Shown here: piece by piece, positions 35,984-45,045 of the stretch
Numbering within the stretch: the first letter of the stretch is position 1
How the letters are laid out: every line of letters begins with the position of its first letter
From: Candidatus Gerdarchaeota archaeon
GTDB taxonomy: Archaea > Asgardarchaeota > Heimdallarchaeia > JABLTI01
Direction: 5' to 3'
Assembly: GCA_016840945.1 (NCBI GenBank)
Contig: JAEORJ010000339.1
Location: 18,149-82,148, forward strand
DNA: 64,000 nucleotides
Notes under the pieces: model-generated
Seen by the model: only the letters and a program-made list of their open reading frames with translations
The model's database searches: none
Told to the model about the DNA's origin: nothing
Made by a program: the position numbers and the translations under genes

Positions 35984-36445
35984 ATGGCAGAAATAACTTC
36001 TTTTGAGAAAAAAATCGAGCTTTTAAAAAGAACAACGAATATGTTGTATTCATTAACAGATAGTTATAAAGCTCCTAATGGTTGGGGGATAATAGATGTT
36101 TTAATACATATTTGGACCTGGGATGTTGAATATATAAGATTAGTTGAAATGAAACTCAAAGGTGAAGCAAGTAAATTTCAATTCGAATATGAAAAGCTAG
36201 TGATGAAATATACCATTTGGAATGATTATATAATGGAAAAGCACCGCGCGATTACATTGAGAGATGCTAGAAAACAATTTCTTGATACTAGGAAAAAACT
36301 CATTTCACTACTTGAGGAATTGATTAAAAAACCTGAGACTATTACTGATCCTAAAAGCTACAAACGAACAGAAAGTATACTTGAAATCTGGAGTCATGAT
36401 CAACACCACTTGGAAAGAGGTGGTATACGGATATCTACTAATTAA
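35984..36445 (+). CDS. DinB-fold / ClbS-DfsB-like protein
   Basis: A 153-residue four-helix-bundle protein of the DinB superfamily, most like the ClbS/DfsB group. The three metal-ligand positions can be read: an Asp/His region in DVLIHIWTWDVEYI near 39-52, and EIWSHDQHHLERGG near 136-149 with several His. Bacterial ClbS is a cyclopropane hydrolase that protects from colibactin; other members are thiol-dependent enzymes. Nothing here fixes the substrate. ATG 35984 follows the permease by 56 bases. GTTAAAAGTTTTAAC, a 15-base palindrome at 35932-35946, lies in that gap. Confidence 0.65.
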   Translation: MAEITSFEKKIELLKRTTNMLYSLTDSYKAPNGWGIIDVLIHIWTWDVEYIRLVEMKLKGEASKFQFEYEKLVMKYTIWNDYIMEKHRAITLRDARKQFLDTRKKLISLLEELIKKPETITDPKSYKRTESILEIWSHDQHHLERGGIRISTN

Positions 36446-36526
36446 TCAACTATTTTCGATATTTCGTTTTCTTACATTTATAAAGGATGAAGTGAATAAT
36501 ACTTTAGTAAATAATTTATTTAGAGG

Positions 36527-37597
36527 GTGAATTTAATTAAAGCACTTAAATCCTTTACCTTACTTCTTATGATTATAGGATTCATGGTTATACCTTTACA
36601 AATTAATGCTTATGATGAAGATGATAATAATACTAACTTGAATCCTCATGCTGGCGCAATAATAGCTGATCATAATATAGCTAATATGATTCGTTTGGAC
36701 CAAGTTCCAGAATCAGCAATTAATCAAGCAAAAATTGATTTACATATTGCTTATCAACATACTTCTCATGGTAGTCAAATTATTACTGGTATGGATTCTT
36801 TACCTGACTTTAAAGAAAGTAATGGAGGTTTAGAAGGGCTTTATGATTGGAATGATGGGCCATTAGAAGGGGCATTAGATATTGATGATTATTTTTCATC
36901 AGGAGATCTTGGTAATCCTGATTATGTTACTTGGGAAAGTTTAACTCGAACTTATCTTGACAATCCCTCCAGCGATGATGTAAATGTCATTATGTGGTCT
37001 TGGTGTGGAGAAGTGTCAAGTGCAACTGAAAGTGACATTGATGATTATCTATCACTTATGAATGGATTAGAAAATGATTACCCTGATGTAAAATTTGTTT
37101 ATATGACAGGCCATTTGGATGGTTCTGGTTTAGAAGGTAATCTTCATATTCGCAATGAGCAAATCCGTAATTATTGTATTGATAATGAAAAAATTCTTTA
37201 TGATTTTGCTGATATTGAATCATATGATCCAGATGGTTATTATTATTTGAATAAAAGAGCGAATGATAATTGTGATTATGATTCCGATAACGATACTACC
37301 TTGGATTCCAATTGGGCTCTTGATTGGCAAGATGCTAATCCAGATGATTGGTTTGACTGTTCTCCTGCCCATACCCAAGCGCTAAATGGCAATCTTAAAG
37401 CCTATGCGGTTTGGTGGTTGTTTGCTAGATTGGCTGGTTGGGATAGTCCTACACAAACTCCTACAACTCCTCCTCAAACTACACCATCATCCAATACGCA
37501 AATTTTCGGATTGAATTCATTGACTCTTATTGTTATAGCTGTACCAATAATAATTGGAATGGTAGCTTATGATTTACGTCAAAAACGTAAATTATAG
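36527..37597 (+). CDS. Secreted, membrane-anchored protein with SGNH-hydrolase-like motifs
   Basis: A 356-residue exported protein: N-terminal signal peptide (hydrophobic residues 8-26), an acidic extracellular domain, a Thr/Pro-rich spacer near 308-322 (QTPTTPPQTTPSSN) and a C-terminal membrane helix near 331-348 ending RQKRKL, a topology common in archaeal surface proteins. The domain has ordered motifs YQHTSHGSQI, MWSWCGEVS, FVYMTGHLDG and CSPAHTQALNGN. They recall GDSL/SGNH hydrolases, with a glycine-serine near the start and an Asp/Cys-x-x-x-His pair at the end, but I cannot confirm this. The start is GTG at 36527 in GAGGGTGA, an unusual context in which ribosome site and start overlap. 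Confidence 0.6.
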   Translation: MNLIKALKSFTLLLMIIGFMVIPLQINAYDEDDNNTNLNPHAGAIIADHNIANMIRLDQVPESAINQAKIDLHIAYQHTSHGSQIITGMDSLPDFKESNGGLEGLYDWNDGPLEGALDIDDYFSSGDLGNPDYVTWESLTRTYLDNPSSDDVNVIMWSWCGEVSSATESDIDDYLSLMNGLENDYPDVKFVYMTGHLDGSGLEGNLHIRNEQIRNYCIDNEKILYDFADIESYDPDGYYYLNKRANDNCDYDSDNDTTLDSNWALDWQDANPDDWFDCSPAHTQALNGNLKAYAVWWLFARLAGWDSPTQTPTTPPQTTPSSNTQIFGLNSLTLIVIAVPIIIGMVAYDLRQKRKL

Positions 37598-37605
37598 CTC
37601 CTTTT

Positions 37606-38640
37606 TTAGAAGTATTCAATAATTGCCTTCCTATATAATTTCAGTAATAATCCTTTCCCAGCTTTGGCATTGTTATTTTCCAAGTCATTTATTGTTTGCA
37701 CTAGCATTTCATTTATGGGCATTTCAACACCTAGCTGTTTACCAATAAGGTTTACCCTTCCAGTTAGATAATCTATTTCTGTTTTCTTATTTTCTTGTAT
37801 ATCATGAACCATTGGAACAGTTACATCTTTCATAGGTTCTAACATTTTTCTGATTACTTCTTTTGCTCTAAAGTAACTGTACAAATCATAACTATAGAGT
37901 ATATCACTGCTAAATTGCTCATGTAATGGAACAAGTCTAATGTTTAGTCGATTTAGGACCTCCAAGAATTCACGCCAACTCCATAGTGCTAGAAATACAC
38001 ATGCTTTTTCCCTCAAAATTTCACCTACAGGCATATTTCCAATTGCACAAATAGGCTCAATTATGGAATGGATTAATGCATTCATCCAGATATCTCTTCT
38101 AATGTTATTTGAAATAGATAAAGGAGCAATATTGGTTAAAAGTTCCTTTATATTTTCAGGGATGCTTCTATCTTCTTCGGTTGTGAATTTCCCAAAGGTG
38201 ATATTGCCTTCGTTTGTTTGTTTTATTTCATTTTTTTCTCCTTTGATTAAATAAAATCCTAAAACCGCCCCGAATAAATTATTGAATTTTGTTAATTGTG
38301 AAATATCCTCAATAATTAATCCATTTTGAATAGAAATTAATGGTATATTTATGGGAATTAAATTCTCCAATTGCTTTAGGATTTCTATTGTCTGATGTGC
38401 TTTCAAAGCTATAAACATAGCTTCAGGTTGTTCATCTTTGTTTTTCATTATATCTTCTAATGTTACTATTTTCAATTGCTCCTTTAATTTTTCATTATTA
38501 TTTTCAAGGATGGTAGGATTTTGCTTGAATTGCCTTTTATGTTCCTCCATTCCAAGTATTGAAACTTCAAAACCACTATTTTGAATTTTTGCGGCTAAAG
38601 CACACCCTACTATATCAGATCCAATTATCATTATTGACAT
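37606..38640 (-). CDS. Ketopantoate-reductase-family NAD(P)H dehydrogenase coupled to iorAB
   Basis: A 344-residue member of the 2-dehydropantoate 2-reductase (PanE/ApbA) family, in which NAD(P)H reduces a 2-oxo acid. The N-terminal Rossmann motif is unusual: IIGSDIVGCALAAKI in place of GxGxxG. The catalytic-helix region is DIWMNALIHSIIEPICAIGNMPVG, with the usual lysine position replaced or shifted. The C-terminal domain keeps VPMVHDIQENKKTEIDYLTG, the family motif with Glu/Asp and Gly. The ATG at 38640 is 1 base after the iorB stop and uses GGAGGG that is inside iorB; longer in-frame starts would overlap it. Operon position suggests a 2-oxo acid linked to IorAB, rather than ketopantoate. 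Confidence 0.7.
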   Translation of the reverse strand: MSIMIIGSDIVGCALAAKIQNSGFEVSILGMEEHKRQFKQNPTILENNNEKLKEQLKIVTLEDIMKNKDEQPEAMFIALKAHQTIEILKQLENLIPINIPLISIQNGLIIEDISQLTKFNNLFGAVLGFYLIKGEKNEIKQTNEGNITFGKFTTEEDRSIPENIKELLTNIAPLSISNNIRRDIWMNALIHSIIEPICAIGNMPVGEILREKACVFLALWSWREFLEVLNRLNIRLVPLHEQFSSDILYSYDLYSYFRAKEVIRKMLEPMKDVTVPMVHDIQENKKTEIDYLTGRVNLIGKQLGVEMPINEMLVQTINDLENNNAKAGKGLLLKLYRKAIIEYF

Positions 38641-38641
38641 A

Positions 38642-39262
38642 CTATCCCTCCAATTTAATCCATTTTTTACCTTCATTGAAGGCTCGTTCATTAATTCGCT
38701 TTAAAATAGCATATTTCCCTAATAAATCAGAAACTACACTTTTAGCTATTTTTTCATCAATATTAAATTCCGATATACTAGTAAAAGCAGAAAAAATAGC
38801 TACATTTAATGGTTTAAATCGAGCTTTAAAATTACTTTCAAAATCTAAAGCATCAAAGAGGTAAATTTTGTGCGATTTTCTTTTTATTTCCGCTTCTATA
38901 TCTTCTACATTTGGAAAAACTTCGATGCCTAAAGTAGCGGTATTACGTAGCTCACATTTATTGGTCATTAAAACAATCGGCTTTGACTCTCTTGCTAGAT
39001 AGAGGTATCTTAATGTCTCGAGAGTATCTAGACCTATTATCACATTGGTATCATCATAAGTGAATAAAGGACTTTTATCATCATTTATTCTTATCAAAGT
39101 AGAAACTGATCCACTACGTTGAGATAAGCCATGAACTTCATTCATCACAACTTTTAATCCCATTCGATAAAAGGCGTTTATTATTAGATTAGATAATGTA
39201 ACAATGCCTTGGCCACCTAAACCAATAACAGCGATATTTACAGGTTTATTTTCATTAAACAT
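38642..39262 (-). CDS. iorB: Indolepyruvate:ferredoxin oxidoreductase subunit beta
   Basis: The beta subunit of the heterodimeric 2-oxoacid:ferredoxin oxidoreductase that turns aryl pyruvates into aryl acetyl-CoA. The 206-residue protein begins with INIAVIGLGGQGIVTLSNLI, the gamma-domain motif of the family (VGGQG), followed by EVHGLSQRSGSVSTLIR, a family signature. Length is normal. It lies 9 bases downstream of iorA and overlaps its ribosome site with the next dehydrogenase gene, so three genes form one operon. Electrons go to ferredoxin. Confidence 0.92.
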   Translation of the reverse strand: MFNENKPVNIAVIGLGGQGIVTLSNLIINAFYRMGLKVVMNEVHGLSQRSGSVSTLIRINDDKSPLFTYDDTNVIIGLDTLETLRYLYLARESKPIVLMTNKCELRNTATLGIEVFPNVEDIEAEIKRKSHKIYLFDALDFESNFKARFKPLNVAIFSAFTSISEFNIDEKIAKSVVSDLLGKYAILKRINERAFNEGKKWIKLEG

Positions 39263-39271
39263 TTTTCTCCC

Positions 39272-41179
39272 TCATTTGCGCATCTTAATTGCGTTATTTA
39301 AACAAATATCATGGCAGATATTACAGCCAACACATGTTTCTTGATTAATTACAAATTCATTGTTCGCCTTATCAATTGCTGGACAAGCAAAATCTATTAG
39401 GCAATTACCACATTTTGTGCATAATTTTTGGTCAATATATGAAGGTTTGTTTACTTTACCCTTCCTTAATTGTTGTATTGCGCACTCACCATTAAAAATC
39501 ACTACCGCAGGTCCTTCATAGGCAATAGCTTCTTTGAATATCTTACTATTCTCTCTAATATTTTCTACATTAACAGATCTGACAAATTTGACTCCTATTC
39601 TCTTGATGAATTCTTCTAAATTGATGTAATTACCTACAAAATCTTCATTGGAAGACGGTGATGGTTGGCCTCCAGTCATACCGATTGTTGCATTATTCAA
39701 TACTGCAACTGTGATATTATGATTATACAATACTGCTTCAATTAAAGGTGATATTCCTGCGTGGAAGAAGGTTCCATCTCCAATCACTGCAATAACTGGT
39801 TTATCATTTGTTAATGAAAATCCTATTGCTGTTCCTATACTCCCTCCCATACACAACCAGAAATCACCAATTTCTATTGGTGGCACTTGACCTAAGGAAT
39901 AACAACCAACATCTGATGGGACGATGAAATCAAAGGTATTGATTGCTTTTTGAATTGCTTGATAAGCACCTCTATGTGGACAACCGGTGCAAAGTTGAGG
40001 TAATGTTTTAGGTATTAGTAAATCATCCGTTCTATATTTTGTAAGATATTCTAACTGATTCTCAATTTTCCTTTTAAAAATCTCAGAATTATTAGGATCA
40101 AATTTAATTCGTAAAAATGCTTCATGTAAAACATCTGGTATTATTCGATTGTCTTCTGGTATCTCCAGTAATTGCTTACCAAAGATTTTAACATTTAAAT
40201 TTTCGTGCCCAATTATTGATGCTATCTCATCTTCAAGATAAGTTTCAAGTTCTTCTATAAAGTAAATATACTTGAAATTCGAAATGATCGAGCTAATTTG
40301 TTCTTTATTTAAAGGATGAATAGCTCTAATATTTAGAATTGGTAAATTTGTTTGGGTAAATTTATTCATATAATTAACAACTGGAAAAATTGATCCATGA
40401 GTTACAATTAATTTCTCAGTTTTGCTATCAAAATTACCGATTATTGAGTTTAATTCTGTAAAAATCTCATCTTGACTTATACGTTCTAGTTTTTTATGCA
40501 TTTCTTTATGCAATTGATATCTTTCTGGATTTAAGAATCGATAACTTTTAACAAAATTACCTTTCCAATCTAATTTTTCTTTTTTTGGTGTATATTCTAT
40601 TTCTGCTGTGCTCAAAGCTGTTAGATGGGTCATTCTTATTATACTGACCGTATGATATTTCTTAGCTATATTAACTGCTTTTACTACAAAGTCTTTTATT
40701 TCTTGTACAGTTGATGGTTCAAAAACAGGCAGGTGAGCGAATTTTCCCCAAAATCGAGAATCTTGCTCGTTTTGGCTAGACAAACATCCTGGATCATCTA
40801 CAACAATTATCACTAATCCAGCTGGATAGTCAAAATAAGCCAAAGTCATTAAAGCATCTGAAGCAACATTTAATCCAACGTGTTTTTGTATGACTGCTGC
40901 ATTAATACCTGAGAGAGCTGCTGCTGCAGCATTCTCTAAAGCAATTTTTTCATTTAAAGCGTATCTGAAAAACACTTGCTTTTTTTGACTTAATTTGTAG
41001 AGTTCTTTTTGGATTTCGGTACTCGGTGATCCTGGATAACCGGTTATAAAAGCTATACCTGCTTCTAAAATCCCTTGAACTGCTGCTTCATTGCCCAAAA
41101 ATAATGCTTTTTTCTTTTCCCTATAAAAACTAATATTCTCTGTTTTATTAGATGCATTTATGGTATTAATCTTAACCAA
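39272..41179 (-). CDS. iorA: Indolepyruvate:ferredoxin oxidoreductase subunit alpha
   Basis: The large subunit of IorAB, 635 residues. It has the family order: N-terminal pyrimidine domain beginning FLGNEAAVQGILEAG and AFITGYPGSPSTEI; a middle transketolase-C-like domain; the TPP-binding domain with LCTGCPHRGAY, VPSDVGCYSLGQ and IGDGTFFHAG; and a C-terminal ferredoxin-like part with two 4Fe-4S motifs, KLCTKCGNCLIDFACP and TCVGCNICHDIC. It uses indolepyruvate, phenylpyruvate or hydroxyphenylpyruvate from aromatic amino acid transamination. It is first in the operon, divergent from the HEAT-repeat gene. Confidence 0.96.
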   Translation of the reverse strand: MVKINTINASNKTENISFYREKKKALFLGNEAAVQGILEAGIAFITGYPGSPSTEIQKELYKLSQKKQVFFRYALNEKIALENAAAAALSGINAAVIQKHVGLNVASDALMTLAYFDYPAGLVIIVVDDPGCLSSQNEQDSRFWGKFAHLPVFEPSTVQEIKDFVVKAVNIAKKYHTVSIIRMTHLTALSTAEIEYTPKKEKLDWKGNFVKSYRFLNPERYQLHKEMHKKLERISQDEIFTELNSIIGNFDSKTEKLIVTHGSIFPVVNYMNKFTQTNLPILNIRAIHPLNKEQISSIISNFKYIYFIEELETYLEDEIASIIGHENLNVKIFGKQLLEIPEDNRIIPDVLHEAFLRIKFDPNNSEIFKRKIENQLEYLTKYRTDDLLIPKTLPQLCTGCPHRGAYQAIQKAINTFDFIVPSDVGCYSLGQVPPIEIGDFWLCMGGSIGTAIGFSLTNDKPVIAVIGDGTFFHAGISPLIEAVLYNHNITVAVLNNATIGMTGGQPSPSSNEDFVGNYINLEEFIKRIGVKFVRSVNVENIRENSKIFKEAIAYEGPAVVIFNGECAIQQLRKGKVNKPSYIDQKLCTKCGNCLIDFACPAIDKANNEFVINQETCVGCNICHDICLNNAIKMRK

Positions 41180-41411
41180 CCTCTAGTAATGATACGATAT
41201 AACCCTCCCATTTAAGAACGAAAATATAATTCAGTAAACTTGAGTCATTCATTTATTATAACTAAATTATCAAGTTGTTTCATTGTTAGCTTCTAATGCT
41301 TTATTAAAAATAATAATTTTTTGCCAAATAACTAAACTTCATTAATGAGAATGTCCTTTTTTCTAAATACTGAATCTGAAATATTAACTTTAGAGAGAGC
41401 TTGAGATAAAA

Positions 41412-43475
41412 ATGAGTGAAGAAGAATATAATATCCTTAAAAGAATTGATGAATTAATAACCTCATTTAGTGAGAGTACTGATGCTGCAATTAGATTTGA
41501 AGCGATACAAGAATTACGTAATTATGGTGATAAAGCTGCTAAAGCTATCCCATATCTTATTGAATCTCTCAAAAATGAATACGATTATGATGTTATTTTT
41601 CTAGTTATTGAAGCACTTGGTAGTTATGGCTCAAAAGCTAAAAAAGCTGTTCCAGAGTTAATTGATCTAATATCAAATTATTATGACGATGAAGAAATCC
41701 TTCCATTGATAATTGAAAGCTTAGGTAAAATGGGAAGTTCAGCTCGTGATGCTTTTAATCCTTTAAAAGATATCATTTTAAATTTCCATGATCAATCCAT
41801 AAGAATAACTGCTATGCAATCCTTAGAGCGTATAGTTGGTTCTGATATAGTAGATTTGCTTGTTGAGGTAATTCGTAATGAAGATGATATCGATCTTGTT
41901 CGTGTTGAAGCAATTAAAACAATAACAAAAATTGGTACAAATGAAGTTATAGAACTCCTAACTAAAACATTAGAAAAAGTTGAAACTGAAGAGATAAAGG
42001 TAAATATTGAAGCTGCCTTGGGAGAATTAGGTATTGATGAATTTATCCCGAAATTATTAACACGGTTAGTTGATAGCGAATCTCCCTATGAACGATCAGT
42101 TGCTGCAGAAGCCCTTGGTAGAATTAACGTCAAAGAGTCATTACCAGTTTTACTAGAAGCTTGTGTTGAAGATCCTGATCTTTATGTAAGGGCTGAAGCG
42201 GTGCGGTCCTTAGGAAAATTAAAAGCTAAAGAAGCAACTGAGGTTTTGATTGATTTATTACACAAAGAAGATGATTACAATTTTCTTGTTGAAGTAATAG
42301 AAGCACTAGGTAAAATTGGTGGTGAAGATATAGTTCAAGAGTTAGAGAAAATACTTGATGATGATATTAATGAAGATGTCCGTGTCAAAGCATTGCAAAC
42401 TCTTGTTGAAATGGGTTCTGAAAGCTCCGCTACTATAATATTAGCATTACTCTTTGAAGACTATAACACTACTATTAGAAAAGAAGCAGGTAAAGCACTA
42501 GGTTATATTGGTTCTAAGGTAGTCATCCCCGAGTTGATTGAATTTATCACAAATGAAGTTGAAGACATAGAGTTATTAGAAATTGTTAAGAACAGCTTAC
42601 TAATGCTTGGCGCAAAAGGTTATGCATCAGCATTAATTGGTTTGATTAAAAATTGCGATGAAATTGAGATTAGAGATAAAGCTACAAAACTAATTGTGGA
42701 TATTGATCCTATGTTAGCTATTCCAGAGTTAATTATAATTATGGAGGATGAAGACCCACTCGTTAGATCATTAGCAGCATTTATGCTAAGTTCTATTGGT
42801 AAGAAATTAGGTTTTAGCGATTATGAACAATTATTAAGTGCTTACAAATCTGATGCCCTAAAAAGAAACTTGGCAAATAAACAATTACAATATGAAATTG
42901 AGCAAAAGCGAAAAGAAATATTAACAAAACAAAAAACAGACGAAGCTGAGGCTGCATTACAAGCAGAAAGAGAAGCTAACCTGCGTAAAATCATCAAACG
43001 ATACAGTGAAATCTCATTGGAACGTATGGCTTCCTTACTTAAATTCAAAGAAACCTTAGAGCTTGAAAAATGGTTATTAGATTTACCAGATGAATTAGCA
43101 TTCAAGGTCCAAAAAGATGTTGTCAAGATACCTCAATTACTTCAAGATGAAACCGTTGAAGCTGAAGAAGCAATTAATCGAATTGTTGATAGCTTTAAGG
43201 TGATTAGTAATTACACCTGTCATATTTGTGGGTATCCTATTGCCAGTGATTTCAAACTTTGCCCTGATTGTGGTGAAGAAATCTTACGATGTGAAGTTTG
43301 TAAATTACCAATATCATTAGGTGACGAAATTGGTTATTGTAGCTTATGTGAAGCCAAAGGTCATCTTTCTCATATACAAGAATGGGTCAAAACCAATGGT
43401 AATTGCCCTCATTGTTTGCAAAAAATCTCAATATCAATGGTAGTACCTATTAGAACTGATATTAAAAAACGATAA
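41412..43475 (+). CDS. HEAT-repeat protein with C-terminal zinc ribbon and RING/PHD-like finger
   Basis: A 687-residue scaffold. Residues about 10-470 are some twelve to thirteen HEAT/PBS-lyase-like helical repeats of 30-35 residues (recurring phrases such as VRAEAVRSLGKL, ALGKIG, ALGYIGSK). Residues about 480-530 are a Lys/Glu-rich probable coiled coil. Residues 603-620 form a zinc ribbon (Cys603, 606, 617, 620), and 627-668 a cross-brace finger: Cys627, Cys630, Cys643, Cys646, His651, His654, Cys665 and Cys668, with HIQEWVKTNGNCPHC much like the end of RING domains. A ubiquitin-ligase-like or adaptor role is only an inference; no ubiquitin gene is in the window. Confidence 0.8.
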   Translation: MSEEEYNILKRIDELITSFSESTDAAIRFEAIQELRNYGDKAAKAIPYLIESLKNEYDYDVIFLVIEALGSYGSKAKKAVPELIDLISNYYDDEEILPLIIESLGKMGSSARDAFNPLKDIILNFHDQSIRITAMQSLERIVGSDIVDLLVEVIRNEDDIDLVRVEAIKTITKIGTNEVIELLTKTLEKVETEEIKVNIEAALGELGIDEFIPKLLTRLVDSESPYERSVAAEALGRINVKESLPVLLEACVEDPDLYVRAEAVRSLGKLKAKEATEVLIDLLHKEDDYNFLVEVIEALGKIGGEDIVQELEKILDDDINEDVRVKALQTLVEMGSESSATIILALLFEDYNTTIRKEAGKALGYIGSKVVIPELIEFITNEVEDIELLEIVKNSLLMLGAKGYASALIGLIKNCDEIEIRDKATKLIVDIDPMLAIPELIIIMEDEDPLVRSLAAFMLSSIGKKLGFSDYEQLLSAYKSDALKRNLANKQLQYEIEQKRKEILTKQKTDEAEAALQAEREANLRKIIKRYSEISLERMASLLKFKETLELEKWLLDLPDELAFKVQKDVVKIPQLLQDETVEAEEAINRIVDSFKVISNYTCHICGYPIASDFKLCPDCGEEILRCEVCKLPISLGDEIGYCSLCEAKGHLSHIQEWVKTNGNCPHCLQKISISMVVPIRTDIKKR

Positions 43476-43502
43476 ATAATAATTTTATTTATCAGTTTTT
43501 TT
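43471..43502 (+). terminator. Stem-loop terminator at the end of the HEAT-repeat gene
   Basis: GATAAATA (43471-43478) pairs perfectly with TATTTATC (43486-43493) over a 7-base loop; AGTTTTTTT follows. The stop codon lies in the left arm. Confidence 0.5.
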
Positions 43503-43566
43503 CTAGACAATTTTTTTATAATACAACTGCTTTTCAATATCAGTGTTATAAGCTGGTATACTTAAA

Positions 43567-45024
43567 GTGTCAATTAGAGATTCTGATACTCCTCAAAAAG
43601 AAATGTCTAAAAGAATTGCTTCTCTCGATTTTCAAAGAGGTTTAGCAATTTGGTTAATGGTCTTTGTTCATGCTGCAGCGAATATGTATGATTCAAGCTA
43701 TATAATTAATAACCCAGATCAAATTCTCTCCCTTCCTATTTCAGTGCTGATTCTTATGTTTGGTTTAGGATTTTTTGCAATCTGGAATTCATATTTCCTT
43801 TTTATATCATCTACAGTTAATAGTATGGCTATCTCAAAGAGAATAACTGATGGATACAACCCCAAAACTGTTTTGATTAAACAGATTTTATCAGGCGCTG
43901 CTTTATGTATAGCTAATATTATTGATGATAGTTTCTTATACCAAGGTTATTTTGGGGTAGCTTTTAGAACTGGTGATTGGACTAATACTTACCCTCTTTG
44001 GAATGGTTTTTTCTCAATGGGTACTTTGCGTATAATCGGTTGGTCGATGATCATCAATGCTGTTATCTTATTCTTCTTATTAAGGAATAATGGCCATGAA
44101 AAATATCGACGAAATATTATTATTTTTAGCTCTTTAGCTTTGTTAATCCTTATTTTATCTCCCTTTATTCATTATTGGGTGGATAATATGCCTTGGGAAA
44201 TTCCAACAACACTCCCTCCTGGTGTTAATCTTGGCCCTGACCCAACCTGGCCCAGTCTGGAGTTCCAACCATTAAATGCTTCATTTAAAGCTTGGATTTT
44301 AACCATTTTTGCAGGTGATATTGAACCAATCTTTCCATATTTAGCAACAGCATTTATTGGAGCTATAATTGGTTTAACATTAGCAAGAAAAAATCCAGTT
44401 AAACGCTTTCCTTTAATTGGTGGTTTATCTGGTGTTGGAACAATGGGCTTAGGAGGAGTGTTCATTGCTTTAGGATTCTATTCATTAGATAATACTCGAC
44501 CACCATTAGGTAATTATTTCCTAATGTTTGGAGCCCAGATTTGTTCTATGTTCCTCTTATTATGGTTGGTTGAATATAGAGGGAAGTCTGAAAAATTTGC
44601 TAATAATGTAATAGTAAAGCATTTTAGAAGATGGGGTATAATCTCTCTCTCCTTATATGTCCTACAAATTTTTGAACTCATCCCTCGTGCAATTATTGGT
44701 TTTTTCTATAATCTAGCTTTTAACACAAATATCAATATGATTCAAGGTGCAGTTTTTGGAATAGGTGATGAATATAAGGTTATTCTATATGCTATTTTAG
44801 TGATGGTTTTCTGGGAATTATTAGTCTACTTATGGTCAAGAATTAATTTCTGCCTAAGTTTTGAATGGGTAATAGTCAATCTTATTGGATTATACACAAA
44901 GCAAAAATCTAGAAGATTGAATGTAAAATACATGCTCGATGAGGTTGAATGGATTGATTACAAAGCAATGCTTAATGACATTTCACAACTGAAAATTTCT
45001 AAAATTACTGAATCGGGAGCTTGA
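43567..45024 (+). CDS. HGSNAT/DUF1624-like membrane protein
   Basis: A 485-residue membrane protein with about ten helices. It opens with RIASLDFQRGLAIWLMVFVHAA, the signature of the YeiB/DUF1624/heparan-alpha-glucosaminide acetyltransferase superfamily (R-x-x-x-LDxxRG-x-A-(I/L)-x-x-M-x-x-V/F-H). These proteins move acyl groups across a membrane to an outside acceptor. Two more features follow: an extracellular loop between helices rich in Pro and Trp (near 200-225), and RWGIISLSLYVLQIFELIPR late. The acceptor is unknown. The start is GTG at 43567, or ATG at 43603. The gene is bounded by the terminators at 43471 and near 45015. Confidence 0.6.
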   Translation: MSIRDSDTPQKEMSKRIASLDFQRGLAIWLMVFVHAAANMYDSSYIINNPDQILSLPISVLILMFGLGFFAIWNSYFLFISSTVNSMAISKRITDGYNPKTVLIKQILSGAALCIANIIDDSFLYQGYFGVAFRTGDWTNTYPLWNGFFSMGTLRIIGWSMIINAVILFFLLRNNGHEKYRRNIIIFSSLALLILILSPFIHYWVDNMPWEIPTTLPPGVNLGPDPTWPSLEFQPLNASFKAWILTIFAGDIEPIFPYLATAFIGAIIGLTLARKNPVKRFPLIGGLSGVGTMGLGGVFIALGFYSLDNTRPPLGNYFLMFGAQICSMFLLLWLVEYRGKSEKFANNVIVKHFRRWGIISLSLYVLQIFELIPRAIIGFFYNLAFNTNINMIQGAVFGIGDEYKVILYAILVMVFWELLVYLWSRINFCLSFEWVIVNLIGLYTKQKSRRLNVKYMLDEVEWIDYKAMLNDISQLKISKITESGA

Positions 45025-45045
45025 TTCTCCCTATTTCTCTTATTT
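45015..45045 (+). terminator. Weak stem-loop terminator after the acyltransferase-like gene
   Basis: GGGAG (45015-45019) can pair with CTCCC (45027-45031), loop of 7 bases, followed by TATTTCTCTTATTTC. Only five pairs and an interrupted T-tract. Confidence 0.35.
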
